Made by a program: the position numbers and the translations under genes
Notes under the pieces: model-generated
What the model was told of the DNA's origin: nothing
Databases searched by the model: none
Seen by the model: the letters and a program-made list of their open reading frames with translations, nothing else
Assembly (NCBI RefSeq): GCF_000165425.1
Contig: NW_001799637.1
Span: 272,170-336,169, forward strand
Length of the DNA stretch: 64,000 nt
DNA from: Paramecium tetraurelia
Lineage: Eukaryota; Ciliophora; Oligohymenophorea; Peniculida; Parameciidae
Direction of reading: 5' to 3'
In this document: positions 1 through 12,808 of the stretch, one piece after another
Layout: the number at the start of each line of letters is the position of its first letter
Position numbering within the stretch: the stretch's first letter is position 1

Positions 1-11
1 GAATATATAAA

Positions 12-185
12 TCATGCGCTTTAAGCAGCTGGATGTTCAGCGTTTTATCCCTTTGCAATTGTTTATTATTGCTATGGTTGATATTGTGCTTTTGATTTCC
101 TAATTTGATTATATGAATATTTTCATTACTTTCCAGTTGTGGTGAGGAATTATCTGTAATACAAACTATTAGTTGCGTAGAGCAT
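12..185 (-). CDS. small Q-rich hypothetical protein
   Basis: Reading TAA/TAG as Gln, an ATG at 185 opens a frame of 47 residues that ends in TGA at 12-14, after removing one 30-nt GTA..TAG intron (100-129). The product starts MLYATNSLYYRQFL and ends in a Q-rich, Ala/His-containing tail. The start lies 64 bp from the start of the divergent peptidase gene. The N-terminus is basic and hydroxylated and could be a mitochondrial leader, but that is a guess. The frame is short enough to be chance; the clean intron and codon pattern are the support. No family recognised. Confidence 0.4.
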
Positions 186-249
186 TTGGTAATTGTTTTG
201 TTTTTTAAATTTATTTATTAATAATCACAAATTAATATTATCGTTTTTA

Positions 250-3200
250 ATGGAAGAAGAAACCTAAGGATTAGTTGAATAGAAAATTAAATTAAATAAT
301 GCGAAGGGATACAAGAAGATAGTATCTCCCATATTAAACACCATAATGCTCATGATAGTATTCTGTTTAATCGCCTTCATGTTATCAATGATGATCCAAT
401 AATAAAAGCTAACATAGCATAATCAAGCATCTATGCTTCAGAAATAACAACTACGAAAACCCTCCATTGACACGAATACGTATGAGTACATGACCTTGGA
501 AAATGGGCTTTCAGTATTGCTGATTTAGAATAATGATGCTATCATCTCTTAAGTGGCGTTAAGTGTATAAGCAGGATCATTCCAAGAACCATCTAATTAT
601 GGTGGGTTGGCTCATTTATTAGAACATATGCTATTTGTAGGATCTCATACATATCCAGACCCTAATTATTTCAATTCCTTGATTTACAATAATGGAGGCA
701 CTAATAATGCTTACACTGAGAATTATGAAACCAATTATTACTTCACTATCTAAAACAGTGCTTTGCAACAAGGCTTGGATGTGTTCAGTCACTTTTTCAT
801 TGATCCCATATTAGATCAGAAGATGGTAGAGAAGGAGGTGAATGCAGTGAACAATGAATATGAAATCATCACTAGCACTGATGATTGGAAAATTGAAGCC
901 TTATTAAAGATCATTTCAGAAAAATCACATCCATTTAGTTGGTTCTCCATTGGAAACTTAAATACTTTATTAAAAGATGAAAGTAAATAATTTAAATATA
1001 CTTTCAATAGTATCAGAATTGCTGAAACAATTTTTTAATGAAGCTTATTCCTCTAATTTGATGTCATTGGTTGTTGAAAGCAGTCTGTCAATTTCTGAAC
1101 TTAAAACCTATATTAAGAATTTTGAAAAGATCAAAAACAACAATTTGATTGAACCTACTTGTGAGGATTTAGGCTATCCAATTTAGTACGGTCCTCAATT
1201 TATCAAATATAAATCAAATTCAGATGTCAAGAAGGTCTACATGACACATTAGTTATCTGATGTTCAACAATAATACAAAACAAAATCAATAGAATTTATT
1301 AATAATTTAATTTCGTAAAGCAAAGGAGTCAAAGAATATCTAATACAAAACAATCTAATTATAGATATGTCAAGTAGTGTTTTGTTTAATGACCATAATG
1401 GTTGTTTTAGTGTGTTAGCTCTTGAATTTTAGGTTTACGATCTCAATGATTACGATAAAATCCTCTAAAAAGTCTTTTCTTATTATTTCTACCTTATATA
1501 GACTTTGTTTGATGATAAAGGAGATATTCTAGTTGACAATGCGAAAATAAGATCATTATATAATGATTATATGTAAATAGCTACATTGAAATTTGACTAT
1601 AATGAAAATATCATTGATGATATTCAAGAGATAGCACATAACTTGAATTTTTATGGATTTCATGATGTCTTATCGAGGAAATATTTGTATGAAGATTATG
1701 ACCCTGAATTGATATACTTTTATCTTACTGAACTACTTGATATTGATAATTTGAATGTTTTTTTAGGGGATTCTCAATTAAATCATCCTGATGTCCAATA
1801 TGACAAAGTCAACAGAATTAATTATGCTTTTGTGGACATTCCAAATTCTGTCATCTAGAAAATATAATCTTATGATGAAATTGAACAACCTAAATTTGAA
1901 TTGCCTTCAATTCACAAATATTAACCAAATGATTTGAACATGAAATCATTCTGCAAACCATACTAAAGTAGTAAGGAAGATCCTTATGAGGATTTACAAA
2001 ATGAGAAGATGCTTATTTAGAGAAATTCTGAGATGGTCTTTTCAAATGTTGAAGTAATTATTGTTTACAATGTAATAGGAATGTTTAAAATATGAACATT
2101 AATATGAAGAATTGTATCCACTTCCTGAATACTTATTTAAGTCATCAATTGGAAAATTGTGGTGGAAATTAGACAGATCTTATAAGACACCAGCCATTTT
2201 TATGGGAATGAAAATAGATAAAATCAACTTTTAGTTCACTTTAAGACAACAAGTATTATTAAAGGTATTCTAATCTTATACTTCCACAATGATTTCACAA
2301 CATTTAGATGCAGCATTTTAAAACAATTATAACTTCAAATTTACATCATCTCCTAATCACATCATCTTTAATATTTATGGATGGAATGATAAGTTCTTTG
2401 AATTTATAGAAGATTCATTAGCATTTTTCATCAAGCAACAAATTGATCAATCGGTTTATGATTAAACACTTAAGACTTTAATGAATAACTTAAACGAAGA
2501 GTTGCAAACCCCTTTATATTAATAAATTAGAAATCGCTTTTTCTTTAATGTAATCATAATTCTTATTTTTTAGACTCTTATCTAAGGGTATTATGAACCT
2601 TAGTAACTCCTGTAAGAATTAAAGAGTATTAATATCAAAGATTACGAATAATTCCATTCCCATTTGTTCAAAGGAACAAACTTTTAACTCTATTTAACTG
2701 GCAATGTGCTCAGGGAAGAGGCCCTCTCCCTTTTCAATTCTATTGAGAAAAAGCTATTCGGTAAACAAAAACACTTAGATTATAATCCCATCTATTCCAA
2801 AATTTTGAAGCTCTCTAATAATTACATAATTCCATATGCAGCAGAGTCTGATGACATCAATGGCGCTACCTACAATTATTACATTTTTGGAAACAGGAAT
2901 AGGAAACAATTTGCAATAATGAATATCTTGAAAGGAACCTTTGATAGTTATGCATTTAATTATTTGCGAACTGACTTGTAATTGGGATATTTAGTTTCAG
3001 CTAAGTTTCAGCCTTTAGAATGTCTCGATGGAGCAGCAATCTTGGTCTAAGGAAGTTCAAAAACCCCCTATTAAGTTAATTAGCATATTGAAGATTTTCT
3101 TTAACACTTTTATGAAGAGATAGAGAAGATGACTGATTTTGACATTGATGAATTAAAGAAAGCAGCTGTAATTGAATCATATTAATATAGATCCAATAAC

Positions 3201-3547
3201 TGAGGTAAAAAGAAAAAACATTATTCGAAAAAGGACAGACATATTGGGACCATATTTCCAATAATGATTATATATTTGAAGAAAAAGAGATAACTATTGA
3301 TTAAATTGATCTACTTAAAAAAGAAGATATACTTACTTTTCTTAATTCTGCCTTCAAGAAATCATCCAAAATAAGCATTCAACTTTATGGAAAGCATATG
3401 CTTAAAGGTCAGCCAGTTGAAGATTTCTTGAAAAGCCAAAGCCCAATCAACAGTTTTTCAAATATTGAAGAGAAACTATCAGATAAAGAAAAAATAAAGG
3501 TTGGAGCAATGTTATATTAATGTTCTTTTAAATTAGGATAGATATGA
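250..3547 (+). CDS. M16 family zinc metallopeptidase (insulysin/nardilysin-like), membrane-anchored
   Basis: About 1065 residues after removing four introns (983-1010, 2054-2078, 2550-2573, 3168-3190), TGA stop at 3545-3547. The M16 zinc signature HLLEH lies near residue 121, and the downstream acidic helix (VEKEVNAVNNEY) supplies the third zinc-ligand Glu, so the N-terminal lobe should be catalytic. Length matches insulin-degrading-enzyme relatives, which have two homologous halves; the second half lacks an HxxEH, as is usual. A hydrophobic stretch at about residues 32-55, before the catalytic lobe, looks like a signal anchor, so the enzyme is probably type II membrane-bound. Known family role: clipping of peptides enclosed in a chamber. 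Physiological substrate unknown. Next to a divergent small gene upstream and a convergent MYB gene downstream. Confidence 0.9.
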
Positions 3548-3571
3548 CTTAAATAAATTTATTAATTTTAT

Positions 3572-5966
3572 TCATTTACGATTTTGCTATTGTTATTATT
3601 ATTGCTGTTCTTCCATCTCTTATTTTACTTATGAATATTTAGGCTACTTTTGCTGATTTTATTGATTCATATTCATAATCTGAAAGTACTAATCACCATA
3701 TTGAGGCATCATTGGAATTTAATAATTCATAATTGGAACCTACTATTACTGTTGGTTTGTCTTCTACTACTGATTTAATTGTCCTTACACTTGCTATTAT
3801 TATTAATATACTGGCTAAGAGGTGTATCTAATTATGTTAAAATACTCAATACATAATTGGAATGAATTATTATGGCATTCCTACAGCTTAGGGTGCTGCC
3901 AAAGGAAGTTATTGTAAAGGCATTTAAGCAAGCTGAGGCATGGAAGCCAATTAAGGCATCTATATTTACCCATTCTAAACAGTAGCCATTTATCCAGGCT
4001 AAACCATTTATGGAATTTATCCCTAAACTTGTTGTATCATTTGTGGTGGCAATTGAGAAATTATCTATGGCATTTATCCTGGGATCGTTGATACTACCTA
4101 CGTTGGAATCTATCCAACCATTTGATTTGGAATCTAACCTACCATCTAACCCATTTATCCTGGGAGTTGACCTATCATCTATCCTGAGAGTTGGCCAACC
4201 ATTTATCCTGGCATCTAACTAATAATCTACCCAGGAATTTAGCTGACCATCTAGCCTGGCATTTAACCTACCATCTAAGCTGGCATTTAACCTACCATTT
4301 ATCCTGGCATTTAACTTACCATTTATCCTGGAATTTGCCCCATCATTTAACCTGGTAATATTGGAATTTGAGCTACTGGAGCCATCTACATTTAAGGATA
4401 CATAAAATTTGAAGGATAGACAAGTTAATAATATTATTATTATTAAGACTATTACTATAATTATAATTGTTGTTATTGCTATTGTTGTTACTATAATTGA
4501 GAAGATTGTTACTATTGTTAAGGTTGTTATTATTACCCAGACGCTTATTATTATTATATGGGTATCACTGGAGTTGGTTGTGCAACTGGCTACATGATTG
4601 GTTAGACTAAAGGCAGTTAAACTGGGATTTGTGGTTGAGAGGGGATTGGAGTTTATTGAAAAATCTATTAAGGATTCTACTACTACGGTTGTTATGGTTA
4701 GGATTATTATTACTGAGGCTATTGTAATTTTGATTCTAATTTTGGTAGAGGAGGCGGAAGAGATTATATCTTACTTAGTGATGATTACACTTCCTTTTTC
4801 TACTCCTTTTTTTTTTTCATAAGTTCCATTACTACTTTTAGTTGTGATTTTGGAAATAAGTGCAACTTTTATGAATCTTTTCCCATTACTGCAAATTATA
4901 CTTCTGATAAGTTTTCAGAATCACTTATCGGCTCTTCATCCAATTCGACTGTATGACCCTTCTAAGCTACTACTTCTTAATAGTAATCTTTCATTTTATT
5001 TATATCGAGATTTTAATCTTATTCATAATGCTATAGAACCTTTTTGATTATGTTTTTGGCATGCAATTTTTCATCTTTTTCCTCTGCTTTAGATAGTCTC
5101 TTAGAACAGGAATTCTGGATACTACCATTGTTTTTCCTCTACACCTTATTATCTGGCATAAATTCTTGTTTAGTCTTTGTGATATTTGGTTCCAATTTAC
5201 TTAATTAATATAATATGAAGCTTATTTCTTATTGTCCAAATTATTCGAATTTCACATTTTCATTTAGCTACAATTTTACTAACTATTTCTCAATATCTGC
5301 TTTACTCAATATAGGAACATCCTAATTTTCAAGCTTTCTCAAAATATTGAAATATCTATTTTTTATTGAACTCTCAGTTCTAGAATTTTTCATCTCCGTA
5401 GCTATAATCATCCAATTCTTCCCATGTTTAAGTAGTTGTTTACATAATTCATATTCCTCATTCTTTTCCCAAGGCCCCCTTTGAATATTTGGATTTAATT
5501 TATTTAGCCATCTATCCCTTACAATTTTTGCCATTTTCACATTTTATTGATTTAACTTTTATGCTAATTCTTTTGCTATATCGCTCCATTTAAATGGCCT
5601 ATTCTATGTTAAATAAGACAAGCAAATCTCTTTCAGGGCTTCATCCTCCTTTTTTTACCATTATTACTAGAGTAATCTTATTTTTTTCCTTGTCGTCGCA
5701 TATTATAATTTGCAATCAATTTTAGTGCTTTTCATTAATTATGATATTAGGCTCCAGACATCATCAGGAACAAGATGATGACTTATCTATTAATCAATGC
5801 AATAGGTTTAAATTAACAATTTTAACTATTTGACTGATGCCTCATCCCATTTAGAGCTGGTAACCTGAAAGTCAATATTATTACTTGTTAATGTTCTAAT
5901 TTCATTCTTGATTGCTTCATCTGTCTATTTCAAGAGTTCTAAAAACTAATCAAGAGTCTCCTACAT
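3572..5966 (-). CDS. R2R3-type MYB DNA-binding protein with Q/P-rich and MPGQ-repeat C-terminal tail
   Basis: A frame of 789 residues from ATG 5966 to TGA 3572-3574 with one 25-nt intron (3828-3852). N-terminal about 120 residues are helical and charged. Residues about 135-240 hold two MYB repeats: the Trp-spaced helices WQKKEDEALK..FKWSDIAKELAQ..RDRW and PWEKNEEYEL..KNWMIIATEM..IKNRY, the pattern of R2 and R3. A charged linker follows, then a P/Q-rich block (poly-Q written mostly with TAA/TAG), then tandem Met-Pro-Gly-Gln octads, then a Q-rich end. Inferred role: transcription regulator in the nucleus with a low-complexity activation region. The MYB part is secure; the tail's function is not. 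The antisense frame looks Tyr/Cys-rich but has several TGA codons and is a shadow. Confidence 0.88.
4010..4350 (-). repeat. tandem 24-nt repeat encoding MPGQMVGQ octads in the MYB tail
   Basis: On the minus strand about a dozen copies of an 8-codon unit, consensus M-P-G-Q-M-V-G-Q with Ile/Leu/Ser substitutions, run head to tail inside the MYB gene. Copies diverge by single substitutions and one unit is shortened, typical of slippage-driven expansion under protein-level constraint. Edges are approximate. Confidence 0.8.
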
Positions 5967-6028
5967 TTTTATGTATTTATTAATTATATGAATATTTAAT
6001 CATAATTCATTTCTCATCATTCGATAAC

Positions 6029-6993
6029 TCATTTGTTATCTCCCCTTAACAAGTGAGATTTTTATAACCAACTTAAATATTCATTTAGCTTTAATAGCAC
6101 ATAATTGTATTAATATTAGAGCTGAGAGAAGTCATATTTTGATAAAACAATTAATACTACAATGAAGAGTAAATCATGGCAATTGTATGTTCGATCAGAA
6201 TACAACAATAAATAGTTATTAAATTCAAATTTCACTGTTAATCTGTGGCTTTACAAATGATTAGGTAAACTTTAAGATTAAAATTGCTATAACAACCATC
6301 CTTAGAGTATGTATTTAGCAAATGCTTAGTTTTATCGAAATATGTTGTTTAGAACTTTATTACAACCATAGATCAAATTGAAATATTCATATCAAAGTTA
6401 TAAGACTATGAAGGATCAGATTTTCTATTAAATTGAAAAAGTAAACATAATAAAATACTGGCTAAATAAAAGGCATAAGCTTTTAATTTATTAAATACTT
6501 TTGAATACTATTTCGAAATTTCGCTTCTTAAATAATAATGATATCATCTTGGATTGCATATTCAAATATTTTTGCAAAATTATAATCTACCAGAAAAGCT
6601 GAAAATCTGCTTAATTAATTATTTCGCATTAGGGAAGTAGATCATGATTAGTTCCTGGAGGCTTATTATTTCCTAATAAAATTGAGAAAAAAAGAAGATG
6701 GGTTTAGTAATTTAAATATTGAAGTTTGATATCTCCCCTTTAAATTATTAAGAACTAATATATTTTCTACATTCGTGGAAATAATCAAAATTGAGGTAAT
6801 TATATGGCAAATCAAATGTACTTAGGTTTGCCGCTCAATCGAATTTGTACGGTTTTAGTGGCAATCTGAGAATTAATATAGTGGTTTGAATTGTTTGTGT
6901 AAAGTTTAACTCTGGATTAGTATAAAAGTTATTAATAGTGTCGAGGAAGCAAGGACTCAGTTTGACATAGGAGGTATCATATTATAATTACAT
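6029..6993 (-). CDS. unidentified protein gene, exon structure only partly resolved
   Basis: Minus-strand reading from ATG 6993 gives MQLQYDTSYVKLSPCFLD.., continues through a 30-nt intron (around 6813-6842) into a helical segment rich in Phe, Tyr, Ile and Gln, and reaches TGA at 6029-6031 with a final exon ending KSHLLRGDNK joined by a 20-nt intron. In between (about 6230-6600) two frames alternate and I could not place every splice, so one more intron or an indel is present. No family recognised. The start is 31 bp from the divergent channel gene. It may be an intact gene of about 300 residues or a decaying one. Confidence 0.5.
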
Positions 6994-7024
6994 TCATAAC
7001 ATTAATTATAAATAAATTTGATTA

Positions 7025-10000
7025 ATGAAAAAAGACAAAAGGAGTGACAAAAAAAAAACATCTTAAGCTTCTCTTTATAGATCTTCGATCACAATTACTG
7101 ACATTCCAGATAATCTAATGGAAAAGAATGATATATTGGCAGAAGAAATATAGAAAACTGTAAAAACTCTCACATACTCATAAAGAATTGCTAAAGCTGA
7201 AAGACATATCTATGATGCATATTATTTAAGAACCATACGCAATGATATAGATGAAACTAATAAGAAATTTCTAAAAATATTATGGATAATTGAAAATCAG
7301 TAATTTTGGATTTAATTCCAATTCCTATTAACCTTGATCTATTAATTGATGACTTTCTTTGAATCATCAGCAACAGATGGATTAGAAGGATTCATATTGG
7401 CATTTTTTGGATTAGACACTATAATCACTGTGATATTGTTGAAAACTAAGAAGAAAGGAGGATTAGGATTCAAGTTTAATTTAAAGAGACAACTTAAAAT
7501 TTTCTTCTTCTGCATGTGTTTACTTGACTTCTTTGTGCATCTTGGCGATCCGACTATTGTCAGATTCAGTAGACTCCTGAGAGCCTTCTTGATGCCTCTA
7601 TACTCTAAAGATTTAAGAAGAACCTTAAAAGGGATTTTGAAAGCAAGTCGAGATTTATTTTTATTGATTGCGTTGTACTTATTCATAATTTCAATATTTT
7701 CTTTTGTGGGCATAAACCTGATTGGAGAATTGGATAATGTTGATAAGACAACCTAAGATTATGGGAACTTCTTAAAGCTGTTCTCAATGCTCTTAATGAC
7801 TGCTACTCTTGACTTTTATCCTGATATTCTAATACCTCCAATGATGTAAGGAACCTATTATGCATTATTCTTCATTATTTACTTGCTGTTGTTTATATTT
7901 CTATTTGCACCCATTCCATTGGCAGTCGTTTATGAGGGGTTTAGAAACCATAGAATGGAAATTGCTATTAGTGACATCATCAAGTAAAAGTCATCCATGA
8001 TGGCCAGCTTTATCTCACTAGATTTTGATGATCAAGGATACATATCTGAAACCTAATTTAAGGATTTCATTAGAGGTTTTTATAGAAATCAATTGTCTGA
8101 AAATAAATTATTGCAATTATTTGGAGAAATTGACAAAGATTTCAAGTATAAAAACAATAATAATTAGTGATAAAGTGTAATTCGATGAATTCTACTAATT
8201 ATTAAAAGTCTTGCAAGATGGAACTAGGTTCACTCTACCTTCAGCCAAACCTTTGGAGTGTTGGGAAAGATTAAGGGCTTATTTTAATAAAAGAGGACTC
8301 TAGAGATTTATCGAAGGCAGTTTTTTTGGGACCTCCATGTTGGTAGTGACAATCACCAATTGTATTCTAATTATTGCAGCCTTCTTTATTGAAGACCTTA
8401 GTGTGTTAGATATATTCAATTCTTTAGACACAATATTTTTGGTACTTTATTCAATGGAATGTCTAGTTAAAATTGTTGCCCTTGGAATTGGAGAATATTT
8501 TAATGAGGGGTGGAATGTCTTTGACATCTCACTGGTAATCCTTTAAATTATTTTTGATTATATCCTATTTAAAGTTGTAACTGGGAACATAGTACAATCA
8601 ATTAAGGCAAATAGAATATTGAGATTAGCTAAGATTCAGAAGGTGTTTCGGTTGTTTAGAGCATTTAGATCCGTTAAAATCATCAGTTTTTTACTCAAAG
8701 GAGTAGAATTTTTAGATGTTGTGAGAAGACTATTATATAAAATCTTATTCTGCATTCCCATAATTTTTAGGTTAATGATGCCAGTATAAATGGTGTTTTT
8801 TATTTATGCTACCATTGGTATTTATGTATATGGAGATGTTGAAACAGTGGCAGATAATCCATATGCCAATTCAAAATGTGATCCAAATCAATTCCAATAC
8901 TCATGGGGAGATTGCAAATATGCCGATTTTAAATCATTCGCTGGAGCCTATCTAATGATGCTTCAATTTTTCATTGCTGCCGAATGGAATTAGGTTGTTT
9001 TTGAATTAACTTATGATACTGGTAATATGTTTTCAGCTATGGTTTTTATTGGTTCCTTTGAATTTTTATCTATATTTTTATTAGCCTTAATTAGTGGACT
9101 TGTTTGGGAAGTATTTACAATTGTGTCTTTATCAATCAAATAAGAAGATGAATAAGTAGAAAATGAAATTGAAATTTCAAATGATGCTTAATTGGATACA
9201 AAAATAAATGGGATTTCAGGGGTTACTTAGTTAAAAAAGAAAACGAGGATTTTAAATGATGACAATCCTGATGTTATTTAATTTCAATCAAACGATAAGC
9301 GAGATTTAAAAGAGGGCAATCCAGCTTTCAGAACCATTTCGGAACAATTTTAATAGGACACTTTTAATGAAAACAACTTACAAACTAGGGAAAATTCTTA
9401 AGTCAGAATCGTACAAATCGCACATTCCAAAACTCTTATTAGAATCAAGACACCTGAATACAAACCTTTTGATGTTGGTGCTTTATACAAACAACATTTC
9501 AAAGATTATCAGACTTTCTTAGAATTTAAGTAAAGTAATGATGGTTTTGATGTGCAACATGTAACAACAGAATACATGAATCATCTAAGGAATGAAATAA
9601 AGAAGGATGAAATATTCCATAAAAAATACATCAACATTTCAAATCATCATTTGCTTATTTAAAATGCTGTGCTTAGGGATGCCTCTGAAGTTTACATTAA
9701 AAAATAAGAAGATGATTTTTTTAAGACTTCATATAGAGAGAAATTTGAAAGGATCTAAGAATTGAAATTCCAAAGTAAATTTAAGATTGAAAGCAAAATA
9801 TTATTCTCCTTAATGGGAATTCTGAAATTTCCAAAACCTAATATCAAATATTACTTTTAAATACTTTATCTCATTGAAAACTATTTCACATATTAATTAT
9901 TACCTGAAAGCTCTTTCTTCAAATTATTACATCAAATTAATAATAAATGGTATTTAATTAGTATTGAGGACACTCAAATATGTTTTAACAGATTGCATTC

Positions 10001-10602
10001 AGGTCCCTGGGATCATTCGGATACCCTATTTACAACAAGCAATCTCTAAATTTGTGAAAATCTAAGAAGTTTTATAGACTAGGACACTTATGAAAGCAGA
10101 ACTACAGTGGAAGACTTCAAATTAAGCTTAAGCAAACTAGCCAAGAACTTTGAGATGGATATCTCTTCAGTAGATGTCAATAGCAGTTGCATTCTCTATC
10201 AAATTACTAATGACTAATATGGATACGATACTAATTCAATTAAACTAAAAAGGAGTAAATATTTAGATTAATACTTTAGATCAAGATGAGATATCTCCAG
10301 ATTAAAAATTTGTTGTCTTGGAATCCCAAAGAAACATAGGTACTAAAACTTGCTTCACGCATCGTCAAGACTCTTAAAGTTCAGATGAACATTAACATAT
10401 TAACAAGACTATAATGTTTGTTTTGTCAAAAACTTAAGCTCAAGAAAAAAGAATCATTTATTAAAACTAAGTTATGTTGGCTTAATTTATTTTGGATTTG
10501 GCTGGAGTAATTCATAATTATTCGCATAACTTCTTCTAATAAATTGAGGATTTGTATACTTTAAGACTAAAATAGAAAGGTAAAGGTATAAAAAGAATGT
10601 GA
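7025..10602 (+). CDS. two-pore-type voltage-gated cation channel with EF hands (TPC/plant-TPC1-like)
   Basis: About 1176 residues with introns at 8129-8150 (22 nt, after the codons for DKDF) and 10260-10284 (25 nt). There are two six-helix repeats, not four: domain I has an Arg-rich S4 (RFSRLLRAFL, about residue 178) and a pore segment ending MTATLDFYPDI; domain II has a strongly charged S4 (RILRLAKIQKVFRLFRAFR, about residue 525) and a pore stretch MLQFFIAAEWNQ. Between them lies a long loop with EF-hand-like acidic loops (SLDFDDQGYISETQF and DKDFNDKVQFDEF), as in plant TPC1. A cytosolic tail of about 480 residues with no domain I recognise follows. TPCs are Ca2+/Na+ channels of vacuoles and endolysosomes; location here is inferred. 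Divergent from the unknown gene 31 bp away; the thioredoxin-like gene starts 16 bp downstream. Confidence 0.85.
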
Positions 10603-10618
10603 TTAATTTATTATTAAA

Positions 10619-11255
10619 ATGTATATATTAATATTACTAATTGTGTAAGTATATTCATACCACACTATTTCTGAGAATTCAAAAGTCAAAACACTCAACC
10701 AAACTGAGTTTCAATAATTAAATATTGGTAATAATCATTTAAATAATTTCCTAGGTCGAGACAGCCATTCATGGTTCATTTTGTTTTACAGACCATCATG
10801 TCCTCATTGCTAAAAAGTCCTGCCTGTTTGGGAAAGTTTTGCTGAATACAATTAGACATCGAGCAAAATCGGTGCTGTCAATTGGTACTTTTCAAAATAA
10901 TGTTAGTGAGGTTGAAAAAGATTTATGTAAATTATTCTCAATTGATGCTGTACCAACAATGATTCTAATTTCTGAAGGTGGAAATCTTCATCATTATAGT
11001 GGAAACAGGACAAAAGAATCTTTTATTCAGTTTCTTGATAAAAATTGGCAAAATAATGAAACTGAGACCCCTCCTAAGGACGATTCCTCAATATTTGATA
11101 CAACAACTATATTCATTTTGTTATTACTAGTGTTGGTGGGTTTTCTTATCTGGATTTACTTCTAGGAGAAGTACGAGTATTCATCAATCAGCAGTTAAGC
11201 CAACTAGAGCTCGATTATAGAAATGCAAGAAATCAATAAACCAATAGAAATTTGA
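10619..11255 (+). CDS. membrane-anchored thioredoxin-domain protein (PDI/TMX-like)
   Basis: 195 residues after two introns (27 nt near 10727-10753 and 22 nt near 10882-10903). A hydrophobic signal peptide (MYILILLIVQVYS) leads into a thioredoxin fold with the active-site motif CPHC in FYRPSCPHCQKVLPVW and the cis-Pro motif VPTM. A single transmembrane helix near residue 150 is followed by a short basic, Ser/Gln-rich tail, giving a type I topology with the redox domain in the ER lumen or other exoplasmic space. Family role: dithiol/disulfide exchange; the His in the CxxC favours oxidase or isomerase activity. Only 16 bp separate it from the channel gene stop. Confidence 0.85.
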
Positions 11256-11443
11256 TTTTATATTATTGTTTAATATATTTGCCGATATTTATTTTAATTG
11301 GAAATAATATAATTAGTAAAGATAAATTTAGAACTAGTTATTTTTGTGAAAATGGAGAAAATGGTATCCGAATCTTATAGGAAAATTTGATAAATAATTA
11401 TTAAACAATATAAATCAATTTGTTACATATGAATTAGGCTAAT

Positions 11444-12196
11444 TCAAGGTGTTTCTTCCTTGGTATTACTTTTTACCCTAGACTGTAAATTTTCAATAGA
11501 GATCGAATCTATTTGTGTATTTATCGAGCTTGAGTAGGTTCTTGAATATCTTAACTATTCACTTCCTTTGAAAACCTATTGAAATACCCATTTAAAACTG
11601 CTAACTTGTTCAATATGCTTATATATTTAGACATCAATTGATACATCAAGAGTTATTGCAATTCGTTTAAGTGATTTTATTTTTTACTCAGTTATAGTCA
11701 GTTTAATAGCCATCAACATGATTGTGGCTGAAGTCGTATGATCTTTAGATTCAAATACTGGAAATCCAACTGATTTCATTTGTTTTTATTCAGCCTTAGA
11801 ATAGATCTGATTATCTTACCAATTTGAGAGCCTCTTGAACTACAGCATATATAGTTTGTTTCTCATCTTCTCCATCATCATTTTTCACTGCGTAATTCTT
11901 GTCCATGACGACTACAAAAATCTAGCTCTTGCGTTCTTGTTAATATTTATTAATTAAATACTTTTACTCCCGGCCACATAAACACATTTCTCGTTTATTT
12001 ATTTAAAACTAGGTCTATCGCTTTACTTTATATTAGTGTATCCAGAATCAGTCGGAATCACTAAGCACTCCACATCCTCATTTTCAACTGGACCTGCCGT
12101 TAAAGCAATTTCACAGTTCTCTATTTGGTATTTTAATAACAGTTGAGGAAACTGTGAAGATCTCTCACCTGTTTGGAAGCAAAGATTATTTCCCAT
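11444..12196 (-). CDS. hypothetical protein with myristoylation-type N-terminus, possible macro-like fold
   Basis: 233 residues after introns of 26 and 25 nt; ATG 12196, TGA 11444-11446. The N-terminus MGNNLCF has Gly at position 2 and Cys at 6, the pattern for N-myristoylation plus palmitoylation. The body alternates short hydrophobic strands with helices (CLVIPTDSGY, IFVVVMDKNY, then IYAVVQEALKLAEQ and MKSVGFPVFES), which resembles the order of a macro (ADP-ribose-binding) domain, but the usual Asn-rich first loop is missing, so I do not call it. Likely a peripheral membrane protein. Function unknown. Confidence 0.7.
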
Positions 12197-12808
12197 AATT
12201 ATTTAATATAAATGTAAATGAATAATTAAAAGCTGAATTTGAAATGTTTAAAATATTCGAAGACTTGAATGTTTATAAAATCTGAGCAAAATACTGACTA
12301 TTAAGATGTATACCTTTTTCCTTAGTGTGTGTGTATTTTAATTTAATGTTTTTTATACTTATCTAAATGATCTGAACTAAATTAATAAAGTGTTATAAGT
12401 TAGAAAACATATAGGAGATATTATCAACAATTTTAATTCATGTTAGGTGTTTTTAAAGTGTTGCTGAATGAGAAACAGATTCAAATTAAATAATTTTATT
12501 TTACATAATAGTTCAGAAAAAAGAATTTGAAAATATAATTTACTAAATACAATAATGGAAATAGATTTAAGAATAATTATTAGTCAGTGGAAGTGTTCAG
12601 TTCCCTTTTGTTTGGATGAGAGATCGCAATGATTTTTAGATCAATTGTTAGATTGCTTTGAGTCTTAATTAGATTGTGAATATAATATTGTTATATTTGG
12701 ATTTTTTGTTTGAGAAGAGGCAAAAAGGCTTGTGAGTTTCTATTTTCTATTCTAATTTGATCATTAAAGTATTAAATTTTTATATCTTTTTTTTAAAAAA
12801 ATTATATT
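12197..12808 (+). other. gene-free spacer between divergent genes
   Basis: 612 bp between the start of the acylation-type gene and the start of uS17. It is A+T rich with short open stretches at chance length for a one-stop code. It must contain both promoters. No RNA gene recognised. Confidence 0.5.

Noticed and set aside
3850-4800. A plus-strand Tyr/Cys/Gly-rich reading (many GIYP-like units) opposite the MYB tail
   Set aside because: It contains about nine TGA stops, while the minus strand is open throughout, continuous with the MYB repeats and typical in composition. The plus frame is a mirror of the Q/P-rich repeats.
11444-12196. Firm assignment as a macro-domain protein
   Set aside because: Strand and helix order fits loosely, but the diagnostic ADP-ribose-binding Asn/Gly loops are not visible.
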